Positions 15,653 to 23,143 of a stretch of DNA of 30,823 nucleotides are shown here, piece by piece. Location: the NCBI GenBank assembly GCA_039818825.1, contig JBCBTD010000048.1, forward strand, positions 1 through 30,823, in the 5' to 3' direction. Source of the DNA: JBCBTD01 sp039818825. Lineage in GTDB: Bacteria > Pseudomonadota > Alphaproteobacteria > Geminicoccales > Geminicoccaceae. A model generated the notes under the pieces. The model was not told the DNA's origin. It saw only the letters and a list, made by a program, of their open reading frames with translations, and made no database searches. Every line of letters begins with the position of its first letter. Position 1 is the stretch's first letter. The translations under genes were made by a program, and so were the position numbers.

Positions 15653-16755
15653 CGCTGGCAGTCGACGTCGGCATTCGTCGCAGTCCGTTCCACCTCAACG
15701 CACGATTCGCGGTCGACGAACCGGGGGTGACCGCCCTGTTCGGGCCGTCGGGTGCCGGGAAGTCGACCCTGGTGCAGGCGATCGCCGGGCTGATCCGCCC
15801 TGAGCGTGGGCGTATCGTGATCGACCAGGAGGTCGTCTTCGACGCGGCCGAGCGCATCGCCGTTCCCGCCTGGCGGCGGCGCGCCGGCTACGTTTTCCAG
15901 GACGGACGGCTGTTCCCGCACCTGACGGTCGAGGGCAATCTCCGCTTCGGTGCCCGGCGGCACCGCGGTGCCGGCGCTGAGCCGGCGTTCCGCGCGATGG
16001 TCGAGCTGCTCGGCCTGGACGGGCTCCTGGCCCGCCGCCCGCGCTCGCTTTCGGGCGGCGAGAAGCAGCGCGTGGCGCTCGGGCGGGCGCTGCTCGCGAA
16101 CCCTCGGATCCTCTTGCTCGACGAGCCGCTGTCGGCCCTCGACGAAGGCCGCAAGGGGGAGATCCTGCCGTTCCTCGCGCGGATCCGCGACGACACCCAG
16201 GTGCCGATCGTCTACGTGACCCACAGCCTCGACGAGTTGACCCGCCTCGCCGACACGCTCGTCATCCTGGACCGCGGCGAGGTCGTGGCGACGGCACCGG
16301 TGGCCGAGGCGTTGGCCGACCTGGAGCTTCTGCCCTACACCGGCGCCTACGACGCTGGCGCGATCGTCACCGCCGAGATCGACAGCCACGATCGAGCCGA
16401 CCAGCTGAGCCTGCTCGCCTTCGACGGCGGACGGCTGTGGGTCCCCCTGCTCGACCAAGCGCCAGGAGCACCGGTCCGTGCGCGTGTGCGTGCCCGCGAC
16501 GTCGTCGTCGCCCTGTCCGAGCCAGCCGACTCGAGCGCCAACAACCTCGTGCCAGCAACGGTCAGCGGCTGGCGCGAGGGCGCTGGTGCCCACGTTGATC
16601 TGCAGCTACGCGCAGGCTCGGCAACGTTGCTCGCACGGATCACGCGGCGATCGTTCCGCCGGCTCGGTCTTGCGAGCGGCACCCCGGTCGTTGCCGTCAT
16701 CAAGGCGGTCTCGGTCGAGAGCGGCGGCACCCGGGCCACGGCTGAACCGGTCTGA
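15649..16755 (+). CDS. modC: Molybdate ABC transporter ATP-binding protein ModC
   Basis: 368 residues. Walker A FGPSGAGKST (about 31-40), ABC signature LSGGEKQRVALGRAL (134-148), Walker B ILLLDEPLSALD (154-165) and H-loop VTHSLDEL are intact. The C-terminal about 110 residues form the oxyanion-binding TOBE/Mop region, ending in VVAVIKAVSVES; this part senses molybdate or tungstate and can inhibit the transporter. Translationally coupled to modB. Substrate molybdate rather than sulfate is supported by the ModB sequence and the Mop-like tail. Confidence 0.96.
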   Translation: MTLAVDVGIRRSPFHLNARFAVDEPGVTALFGPSGAGKSTLVQAIAGLIRPERGRIVIDQEVVFDAAERIAVPAWRRRAGYVFQDGRLFPHLTVEGNLRFGARRHRGAGAEPAFRAMVELLGLDGLLARRPRSLSGGEKQRVALGRALLANPRILLLDEPLSALDEGRKGEILPFLARIRDDTQVPIVYVTHSLDELTRLADTLVILDRGEVVATAPVAEALADLELLPYTGAYDAGAIVTAEIDSHDRADQLSLLAFDGGRLWVPLLDQAPGAPVRARVRARDVVVALSEPADSSANNLVPATVSGWREGAGAHVDLQLRAGSATLLARITRRSFRRLGLASGTPVVAVIKAVSVESGGTRATAEPV

Positions 16756-16792
16756 CGCCGCGTCGAAGCGGTGCGTGCGGAGCTGCGCGACG

Positions 16793-16836
16793 CAGTGCCT
16801 CCGGGCGAGACGCACTGACCACCATGCTCCTGGTGG
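16793..16836. other. Two hairpins after modC
   Basis: CAGTGC (16793-16798) pairs with GCACTG (16812-16817), followed at once by CCACCA (16819-16824) and TGGTGG (16831-16836). They lie 37-80 bases after the modC stop with no T-tract. They are a candidate end region for the modBC mRNA, weakly supported. Confidence 0.35.
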
Positions 16837-16963
16837 ACGGCGCGCCTTCGTGCGGTGTGGCGCTCCCCCATCGGTACAGGCACGAGCTGGACAGCTGTAG
16901 GACGCGCTAGCTACCGTCGTGCGGAGGCGTCTCGCCGTGCGCCGGTCACCAGGAGCTTCGGCA

Positions 16964-17788
16964 ATGCGATTCCCGTGTCTCGCCGCGGCCATCGCCGTGG
17001 TCGTCTCAGTTGGGCTTGCCAGCGCTAGCGCGGCGCAAGAACGGGCGCAGCTGTTGTCGTACGAGGCCATTCCCTCGGCGCAACTGGCGTTGGACCTCGG
17101 CAACGCCGACTATGCCCAGCGGGCAGAGTTCACCGCTGCGGCGCTGGAGGAGATCGCTCCGAAGGCGATCGCCGCGGCCGGTTTCGACCCCGCCCTGGTC
17201 GAAACCGAGATGACGCCGGGCGGCTATCTGCTGGAAACCAACGCTTCGCTCCAGGCCCGCGCCGTGATGACGGATGCGGAAGCGACGCGGCTGGCCGCCG
17301 CCCTCGGCTACGTGTTTCGGCAATGGAGTGTGCTGGTTTCCGAACTCGACGACGACACCGGCGACACCGCCTACGTCACCGTGACGTTTCCGGAGAGCAC
17401 CCTGACGCCGGAAGCCGCGCAGGCGTTCTTCGCCCACGCCGCGGCAGTCGACGACGGTCTGGGCGGCGGCTACACGGCGTTCGGTGACGCGATGATCTTT
17501 CTCAACGTCCGGGACGGTGACGGAGCACCCTATAGCGGCCTCGAGGACCCGACTTTCGCCGCGCGCCTGGGCTTCGCCGCCGGTACCTTTCCCGATGCGG
17601 CCCTCAGTGTCGCCGCCGCAGGCGTGGCCGAGGCGCGCTTCGTCGGCAATGACTGGACGGCGTCGCCGAACGGCGAGGACTACGCCGCGACGCTGGACGA
17701 CCCGCGCCTGTTGCAAGCCCTCGACGCGGCGCGCGCCGAGCACACGCAACTCGTAGAGACCATGGGCGCTGCGTTGGGGTGGCGCTGA
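16964..17788 (+). CDS. Exported hypothetical protein (274 aa)
   Basis: Function not recognised. The ATG at 16964 has AGGAG nine bases upstream and starts a clear signal peptide (CLAAAIAVVVSVGLASASA-AQE); the frame also runs back to 16919 without better support. The mature chain is acidic, has no cysteines and shows no membrane segment. It contains the segments LLSYEAIPSAQLALDLGNADY, FRQWSVLVSELDDDTGDTAY and GGGYTAFGDAMIFLNVRDGD, with an alpha/beta look. It stands alone, 208 bases after modC and convergent with tRNA-Leu, and could be a periplasmic binding or enzyme-like protein. Confidence 0.78.
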   Translation: MRFPCLAAAIAVVVSVGLASASAAQERAQLLSYEAIPSAQLALDLGNADYAQRAEFTAAALEEIAPKAIAAAGFDPALVETEMTPGGYLLETNASLQARAVMTDAEATRLAAALGYVFRQWSVLVSELDDDTGDTAYVTVTFPESTLTPEAAQAFFAHAAAVDDGLGGGYTAFGDAMIFLNVRDGDGAPYSGLEDPTFAARLGFAAGTFPDAALSVAAAGVAEARFVGNDWTASPNGEDYAATLDDPRLLQALDAARAEHTQLVETMGAALGWR

Positions 17789-17910
17789 CGACTCGCGGAC
17801 AAGTGATCAGCTCTGCCGGGTGGTTCATGCCCCGGACACGAAGCCGTCGAGTGACGACCCGTGGAACAACATGTGAACGACCCCAACGCCGCCAATGCAT
17901 TGAAATCAAT

Positions 17911-17996
17911 TGGTGCCCGCTGGGGGACTCGAACCCCCACGGCCATGGGCCTTCGGATTTTAAGTCCGATGCGTCTACCGGTTCCGCCAAGCGGGC
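17911..17996 (-). tRNA. tRNA-Leu (anticodon TAA)
   Basis: A class II tRNA with a long variable arm. The acceptor stem GCCCGCT at the 5' end (17996-17990) pairs with AGCGGGC (17921-17915), then discriminator A and an encoded CCA at 17913-17911. The anticodon stem TCGGA/TCCGA encloses CTTAAAA with anticodon TAA (17962-17960), decoding UUA/UUG. The T-arm has GGTTCGAGTCC. It begins 32 bases after the end of the GGDEF gene on the same strand. Confidence 0.97.
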
Positions 17997-18028
17997 GCCG
18001 CTCGGATGTTAGCGGCGATCGCCGGGCC

Positions 18029-19882
18029 TTAGGAAGCCGCGGCCTCGGTCAGTAGCGAAAGCGCCTGGTCTTCGTCGAAGGCCGGACCAAGGGCAGCGCC
18101 CTGGACCTGGTCGCAGCCGGCGGCCGTGGCCGCGTCCCAGGCGCAATCGTCGTCGATGCCGTCGGCAACGCCGGTCACGCCTGCCTGGCGTGCCCAGGCG
18201 GCCAGCGCCGTCAGCGCGGCGCTGCCGCGATTGCCATCGCCGAACGGCCGGACCACGTCGCGGTGGAAACGCATGGAGGCGAGCGGCAGGGCCTGGAGCT
18301 CGCGGAACGACATCAGCCCGCCACCAACACCATAGAGCCCGAGTGCCATGCCGGCCAATCTGCCACCGACCCACATGTCACTACTGGCAGCCACGTGCAT
18401 GTGCTCGGGCAGTTCCACCAGCAGCCGGTCGGTCGGAAACCGTCCCGTGTTCAAGCGCTCGGCGGCGTCGGCCGCGATGCCGCCCTCGACCACACTCGCC
18501 GACGACAAGGGTAGGGCGACCGTGGTGCCGGCCGGCGCACGGGCTGCGAGCCGACAGGCTCCGGCGAGCACCAGGTCGTCGAGGCGCTGCAGCAAGCGGA
18601 CATCGCCGCCGTGGGCGATGGTTTCGGCGACCAGACCGCCCTTGGCGACGCCGTCGCCGACCAGGATGGTCTGCAGGCCGGCGATCCGTCCGCTGAGCAG
18701 ATCGCGGCGCGGCTGGAAGCGAACCGCCAGCGTCCCGCGGTCGAGCTGGCCGCGAACGGCGTCGTTCGGTGTCAAGCGACCGGCGAAGGCGGCGACGAGG
18801 TCGGGCGCCACCCGCTCGGCGCGGCCCCGGCCCCGCACCTTGGCGTGGTAGAGCGCGACGTCGGCGGCGGCGACGAGCTCGTCGATGGAGCCGCCATCGT
18901 CGGGCCAGATCGCGTAGCCGACGCTGATGCGCACGTCGACGGCGGCCGTTTCCAACTCGACCGGGCCCAGACAGCGATCGACCAGCTTGGTCACCACCGC
19001 TGCCGCGTCGGTGACCTCTTCGAGGTCGGGAAACACGCCGATGAACTCGTCGCCGGCATAGCGCGCTACCGTATCGCTGGCGCGGGTGACCGACGTCAGC
19101 CGCCGGGCGAGTTCGCGCAGCACGGCGTCGCCGGCCGGATGCCCGTGTGTGTCGTTGACCCGCTTGAAATGGTCGACGTCGATCATGACCACCGCGACGC
19201 GGGTCTTGGCGCGCGCAGCGCGGCTGATCGCCACCTGCAGCCGGTCGATGAATGCCGTGCGGTTCGGCAGGCCGGTCAGGGCGTCACGGTTGACGAGCTC
19301 GGCCAACTCGCGTTCGCGCGTCTGCCGCCGCCGAACTTCCTCGGCAAGTATCTGGTTGCGCTCCTCGAGGGCTTGGGTCCGGTCCGCTACTCGACGTTCC
19401 AGATCCGAGCGGGCGCGCTGCAGCGCCGTCACGAGACGTTGATTGCCGGTCAGTAGATCGACCGTCCGGCGCTGAATGCGGTTCATCTGCCGACCGAGCG
19501 CCACCAGGCAGCAGGCATAGATGAATGCAAACACGGCAAGGACGGGGCCCAGCAGATCGCCCCGGACGAAGCTCTGAAAGGCGAAAGGCACCGCGACCCC
19601 GCCCAGGAAAGCGTACAACGCCGGCAGGTGGGAGGCGAGCGCCACCGTCGAGCCCGCCGCCACGCCCAGCAAAGCGGCCGGCACGACCAGCTGCGCGGGG
19701 CCGACCGCCAAGGGCGGCTCGACGGACGGCAATAAGCCCCAGACGAAGCCGCTCGCCGCCGAGACGATCGTCAGCTGGAGCTCCGGCCGGCGCTGCGTAT
19801 CGCCGTTGGCAGGACCCCGCGCTAGCGACTGCGCTACAGCCAAGCGCCACACCTGGACCAGCATCAAGGCCCCGAACCACAC
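18029..19882 (-). CDS. Membrane diguanylate cyclase (GGDEF) with degenerate EAL domain
   Basis: Makes c-di-GMP from GTP if active. From GTG 19882: membrane helices to about residue 130, a coiled coil (about 140-195, SDLERRVADRTQALEERNQ), GGDEF domain (about 197-355) with RYAGDEF at 274-280 and the inhibitory I-site RASD at 267-270, then an EAL fold (about 375-610). AGDEF variants can be active. The EAL half has lost its marks: LQT replaces EAL (403-405), ALPLS replaces VNLS, GLYGVGGG replaces DDFGTG, and FHRD replaces KIDR, so hydrolysis is unlikely and a binding or regulatory role is likelier. The reading frame continues upstream to 20086 with one more membrane helix but no ATG, GTG or TTG, so the true start is uncertain. 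Ends with TAA. Confidence 0.9.
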   Translation of the reverse strand: MWFGALMLVQVWRLAVAQSLARGPANGDTQRRPELQLTIVSAASGFVWGLLPSVEPPLAVGPAQLVVPAALLGVAAGSTVALASHLPALYAFLGGVAVPFAFQSFVRGDLLGPVLAVFAFIYACCLVALGRQMNRIQRRTVDLLTGNQRLVTALQRARSDLERRVADRTQALEERNQILAEEVRRRQTRERELAELVNRDALTGLPNRTAFIDRLQVAISRAARAKTRVAVVMIDVDHFKRVNDTHGHPAGDAVLRELARRLTSVTRASDTVARYAGDEFIGVFPDLEEVTDAAAVVTKLVDRCLGPVELETAAVDVRISVGYAIWPDDGGSIDELVAAADVALYHAKVRGRGRAERVAPDLVAAFAGRLTPNDAVRGQLDRGTLAVRFQPRRDLLSGRIAGLQTILVGDGVAKGGLVAETIAHGGDVRLLQRLDDLVLAGACRLAARAPAGTTVALPLSSASVVEGGIAADAAERLNTGRFPTDRLLVELPEHMHVAASSDMWVGGRLAGMALGLYGVGGGLMSFRELQALPLASMRFHRDVVRPFGDGNRGSAALTALAAWARQAGVTGVADGIDDDCAWDAATAAGCDQVQGAALGPAFDEDQALSLLTEAAAS

Positions 19883-20091
19883 CGCAGCGTCGGCCCCGGC
19901 GCCGACCCAAGCCAGAATCCCGGCGACAACGGATGCCAGCGCCGCGTTGATCGCAATCAGCAGCGGCTGGCGACGAGCGAGCTCGTCGAGCAGGAGCGAC
20001 TGCGTAGATGATTCGACCGTCGGCCCAGTGCCGACGGTCGGTTGGTGTGGCAGAGCGAAGGCCCCCGCCGATTGCTGATAGAAGGTCTACA

Positions 20092-20104
20092 CTACAGGTT
20101 GTAG
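20092..20104. promoter_or_regulatory. Inverted repeat upstream of the GGDEF gene
   Basis: CTACA (20092-20096), GGT, TGTAG (20100-20104) is a perfect 5-bp inverted repeat, preceded by a further direct CTACA at 20087-20091. It lies just upstream of the GGDEF open frame. TACA-N-TGTA half-sites are typical of several repressor families, so it may be an operator; no promoter elements could be fixed around it. Confidence 0.3.
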
Positions 20105-20163
20105 CATGCGGGTTTTGGCGATGCACCACCGTGTTTGCCGGCCGGTAGGAAGGCGTTCGCTTG

Positions 20164-20934
20164 CTAGCCGAAGTCCTGCCCGGCGGCATCGAACTCGGCG
20201 GCTTCGATGCCGAGTTCCTGGAGGGCATCGCGCAGCTCGGCGTGGACGCACTCTACCTCGGCGCGATCATGGCCGCGGGCGACGAGGGTCGTGCCAAACC
20301 GGCCCTGACGAAAGAACGGGTAGCTGCCGATATCGACCGCGGGCCAACGCGCCTGGACCTCGGCCAACATCGCCGCCAGTTCGCCTTCGGGCGCGTAGCC
20401 GGTCAACGCCCGGCTGGCGATCGGCGTGCCGCCAGCCAGTGTCGGCACCAACAAGTCGACCATGGCCTGGAGAATCGTCGGCACCCCAGGCAGGACGTGG
20501 ACGTTCTCCACGCGGAAACCCGGCGCAACGCTGACGGGATTGTCGATGAGATCGGCGCCCTCGGGCATGTCCGCCATCGACAGCCGCGCTTCGTTGACCT
20601 GGTCGGGATCGTAGTAGCCGAGCAGCCGCCGTTCGGCAGCCCGGTTGCGGCGGAAGGGTCGACCGAACGCCACCGCGATCGAACGGGCAGTGATGTCGTC
20701 GTGAGTCGGGCCGATGCCGCCGGTGGTGAAGACGAAGGCGTGGCGGGCGCGGCACTCGTTCACCGCTTCGACGATCATCGCCTCGACGTCGGGCACGACC
20801 CGCGCCTCACCCACCCGGACTCCCACCGCCGCGAGTTTCTGCGCCAGATACGGCAGATTGGCGTCCTTGGTTCGCCCCGACAGGATTTCGTTGCCGATGA
20901 CGATGACGGCCGCGGTGGGTGGTGGCGCGTTCAT
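20164..20934 (-). CDS. cinA: CinA-like molybdopterin-binding domain protein
   Basis: 256 residues, comprising only the N-terminal MoCF/MPT-binding domain of CinA and lacking the C-terminal nicotinamide-nucleotide amidase domain. Marks are AAVIVIGNEILSGRTKDAN at the start, FVFTTGGIGPTHDDITARSIA (about 69-89), and VHVLPGVPTILQAM (about 145-158). Such stand-alone forms are common in alphaproteobacteria and are usually labelled competence/damage-inducible protein A; by homology some act as ADP-ribose pyrophosphatases. ATG at 20934 lies two bases after the lysE stop, so the two are cotranscribed. Ends with TAG. Confidence 0.9.
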   Translation of the reverse strand: MNAPPPTAAVIVIGNEILSGRTKDANLPYLAQKLAAVGVRVGEARVVPDVEAMIVEAVNECRARHAFVFTTGGIGPTHDDITARSIAVAFGRPFRRNRAAERRLLGYYDPDQVNEARLSMADMPEGADLIDNPVSVAPGFRVENVHVLPGVPTILQAMVDLLVPTLAGGTPIASRALTGYAPEGELAAMLAEVQARWPAVDIGSYPFFRQGRFGTTLVARGHDRAEVECVHAELRDALQELGIEAAEFDAAGQDFG

Positions 20935-20936
20935 GC

Positions 20937-21557
20937 TCAGCTCCGCTCCAGCGCCAGCCGCACGCCGAGACCGATCAGCAACGCCCCGCCCAGCCGCCGG
21001 GCGATGGTCGCCGTGCCGCGCCAACTCTGCCAGGCGTGACGGCCTGCGGCCGTCACCAGAACGACCACCACGTCCGCCGACGAGAAGACGACGTTGACGA
21101 TGGTCCCGAGCACCAGCAGTTGCACCGCCAGGGGCAAGGCTGCTGCCGGGTCGGTGAACTGCGGCAGGAACGCGAGGTAGAAGATCGCCGTCTTCGGGTT
21201 GAGGATCTCGACGATCGCACTCTGGGTCAGCGCCGCCGGTGGCGCCCCGTCGCCCGTCGACTGCGGCTGGGCCTTGCCGACGATCATGCCGATGCCGAGC
21301 CAGACGAGGTAGGCGGCGCCGACGAGTTTCAGCACGACGAACAGCACCGGCACCAGCGCGAACGCAGCGGCCAGACCGAACGCCGCGGCAATGACGTGAA
21401 CGTAGCCGCCGAGGTGGATCCCAAGTGCGGCACGGAACCCTCGCCCCCGCCCGCCGACGAGCGTCTGCGCAGCGGCATAGAGCATGGCCGGTCCCGGCAC
21501 GTAGGCGAATACGGCGGTTGCGACGGCGAAGGCGGCGAGCAGATCCCAAGGCGGCAT
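20937..21557 (-). CDS. LysE/RhtB family amino-acid exporter
   Basis: 206 residues with about six hydrophobic segments: LLAAFAVATAVFAYVPGPAM at the N-terminus carries the PGPAM signature, then GIHLGGYVHVIAAAFGLAA, LKLVGAAYLVWLGIGMI, and after a hydrophilic loop VEILNPKTAIFYLAFLPQF, which is the classical NPK motif. These inner-membrane exporters pump out amino acids such as threonine, homoserine or leucine; the substrate is unknown here. A GGGGGA lies before the ATG at 21557. It is the first gene of a two-gene unit with the CinA-like protein and divergent from sfsA (66-base gap). Confidence 0.92.
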   Translation of the reverse strand: MPPWDLLAAFAVATAVFAYVPGPAMLYAAAQTLVGGRGRGFRAALGIHLGGYVHVIAAAFGLAAAFALVPVLFVVLKLVGAAYLVWLGIGMIVGKAQPQSTGDGAPPAALTQSAIVEILNPKTAIFYLAFLPQFTDPAAALPLAVQLLVLGTIVNVVFSSADVVVVLVTAAGRHAWQSWRGTATIARRLGGALLIGLGVRLALERS

Positions 21558-21585
21558 GGCGTCCCCCGAATGGTCGAACGGCCGT

Positions 21586-21597
21586 GCCTGGACAGGC
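21586..21597. promoter_or_regulatory. Palindrome in the lysE/sfsA divergent region
   Basis: GCCTG-GA-CAGGC is a perfect 5-bp inverted repeat in the 66-base gap between the two divergent starts. It could be an operator shared by both genes, but in DNA this GC-rich a palindrome of this size may be chance. Confidence 0.2.
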
Positions 21598-21623
21598 CGG
21601 TGACCACGCCTTCATAGAAGGCC

Positions 21624-22325
21624 ATGCAGTTCGCGGGTACCCTCCGCGAGGCGCGCTTGCTGCGGCGCTACAAGCGCTTCCTCGCCGACGTGGCGTTACC
21701 GAACGGCGACGTCGTGACCGTCCACTGCCCCAACCCGGGCCGGATGGCGGGCCTCGACGCGCCAGGCTCCGTCGTCTGGCTGCGGCCGGCCGGCCCAGGC
21801 CGCAAGCTTCCGTTCACCCTGGAGTTGGTCGAAGCCGACGGCACGTTGGTGGGGATCAATACGGCCAACCCAAACGAGATTGCCCGCGAAGCCATTCTCG
21901 CCGGCGCGATCCCGGAACTCGCCGGCTACGCTACTTGGCGGCGTGAGGTTGCCTATGCCGAACGTTCGCGGGTCGATCTGCTGCTCAGCGATCCGGTGCG
22001 CGGCCGCTGCTGGGTCGAGATCAAGAACGTGCACTGGCGCGTCGGCACGGTGGCCCGGTTTCCTGACGCGGTGACGGCGCGGGGTACCAAGCACCTGAAA
22101 GCGTTGGCCGACCAACGGGCGGTTGGTGATCGTGCCGTGATGCTCTACGTGGTACAACGCGCTGATTGTAGTGTTTTTGGGCTCGCGCCGGACATCGACC
22201 CTACCTATGCCCGCGCTTGCCACGAGGCGGTTGCCGCAGGCGTAGAGTTGTTCTGCTACGCGTGCGAGGTTGGCCACGACGGCGTTCGCATCACCCATGC
22301 GCTGCCGGTCGAGTTGGAAGTCTGA
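21624..22325 (+). CDS. sfsA: DNA/RNA nuclease SfsA
   Basis: 233 residues, normal for SfsA, first known as a sugar fermentation stimulation protein and now classed as a PD-(D/E)XK-like nuclease. Family marks are RRYKRFLADV, VHCPNPGRMAGL, the segment SRVDLLLSD and CWVEIKNVHW, where the D and E-x-K supply the nuclease centre, and FPDAVTARGTKHLKAL. ATG at 21624. It precedes map by five bases; sfsA-map-radC is an order familiar from alphaproteobacteria. Confidence 0.96.
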   Translation: MQFAGTLREARLLRRYKRFLADVALPNGDVVTVHCPNPGRMAGLDAPGSVVWLRPAGPGRKLPFTLELVEADGTLVGINTANPNEIAREAILAGAIPELAGYATWRREVAYAERSRVDLLLSDPVRGRCWVEIKNVHWRVGTVARFPDAVTARGTKHLKALADQRAVGDRAVMLYVVQRADCSVFGLAPDIDPTYARACHEAVAAGVELFCYACEVGHDGVRITHALPVELEV

Positions 22326-22330
22326 CACCG

Positions 22331-23137
22331 ATGTACGAAAGCCCACGCCGCAACGACGTTCCGACGGTTCCTCTCCACGGCCCAGCGGCCTTCGAAGGAA
22401 TGCGACGTGCCGGCCGTCTGGCGGCCGAAGTGCTCGACATGATCGAGGCTCACGTCCAGCCTGGTGCTCTTACCGGCGATCTCGACACCCGCTGCCAGCG
22501 GATGATCGAGGAACGGGGCGCCAAGCCCGCGCCGCTCGGCTATCGCGGCTACCCCAAGGCGACCTGCATCTCTCTCAATCACGTCGTTTGCCATGGCATC
22601 CCCGGTGACCGGCGGTTGAAGGACGGCGACATCCTCAACATCGACGTCACCGTCATTCTCGACGGCTGGTACGGCGACAGCTCGCGGATGTACTTCGCCG
22701 GCAATCCAGCGTTGAAGGCGCGGCGGTTGTGCCGGATCACCTTCGAGGGGCTGTGGAACGGGATCGAGGCCGTCAGGCCCGGTGCCACGCTCGGCGATCT
22801 CGGTCATGCCATCCAGAGTTACGCCGAAGGCAATCGATGCTCGGTCGTCCGCGACTATTGCGGCCACGGCATCGGCCGGGTGTTCCACGACGCTCCGTCC
22901 GTACTCCACTACGGCCGACCAGGCGAAGGCCTGGAACTGCAGCGCGGAATGATCTTTACCATCGAGCCGATGATCAACCTCGGCACCTTCGAGACCAAAC
23001 TCCTCGGCGACGGCTGGACGGTCGTCACCCGGGACAAGCAGCTTTCGGCCCAGTTCGAGCACACGATCGGCGTGACGGACGACGGCTGCGAGGTGTTCAC
23101 GTTGTCCCCCAGCGGCCACCATCATCCGGTCTGGTGA
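22331..23137 (+). CDS. map: Type I methionine aminopeptidase
   Basis: Removes the starting methionine from new proteins in the cytoplasm. 268 residues, the usual size. All metal and active-site residues are present: H88 in VVCHGIP, D105 in NIDVT, D116 in WYGDSSRM, H179 in CGHGIG, H186 in FHDAP, E212 in TIEPM and E243 in FEHT. ATG at 22331 lies five bases after sfsA and the stop is six bases before radC, so all three are one transcription unit. The short N-terminal extension PRRNDVPTVPLHGPAAFEGM is normal for the group. Confidence 0.98.
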   Translation: MYESPRRNDVPTVPLHGPAAFEGMRRAGRLAAEVLDMIEAHVQPGALTGDLDTRCQRMIEERGAKPAPLGYRGYPKATCISLNHVVCHGIPGDRRLKDGDILNIDVTVILDGWYGDSSRMYFAGNPALKARRLCRITFEGLWNGIEAVRPGATLGDLGHAIQSYAEGNRCSVVRDYCGHGIGRVFHDAPSVLHYGRPGEGLELQRGMIFTIEPMINLGTFETKLLGDGWTVVTRDKQLSAQFEHTIGVTDDGCEVFTLSPSGHHHPVW

Positions 23138-23143
23138 CACGTC

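Noticed and set aside
9394..16836. Classical Rho-independent terminators at the GC hairpins
   Set aside because: None of the stems is followed by a T-tract, so they are listed only as hairpins.
5291..20107. Possible recoding of TAG, since two genes carry an in-frame amber
   Set aside because: TAG is used as the ordinary stop of dctM, the CinA-like gene, dut and the orphan at 4643, so a reassigned amber codon is not supported; mutation or sequence error is simpler.
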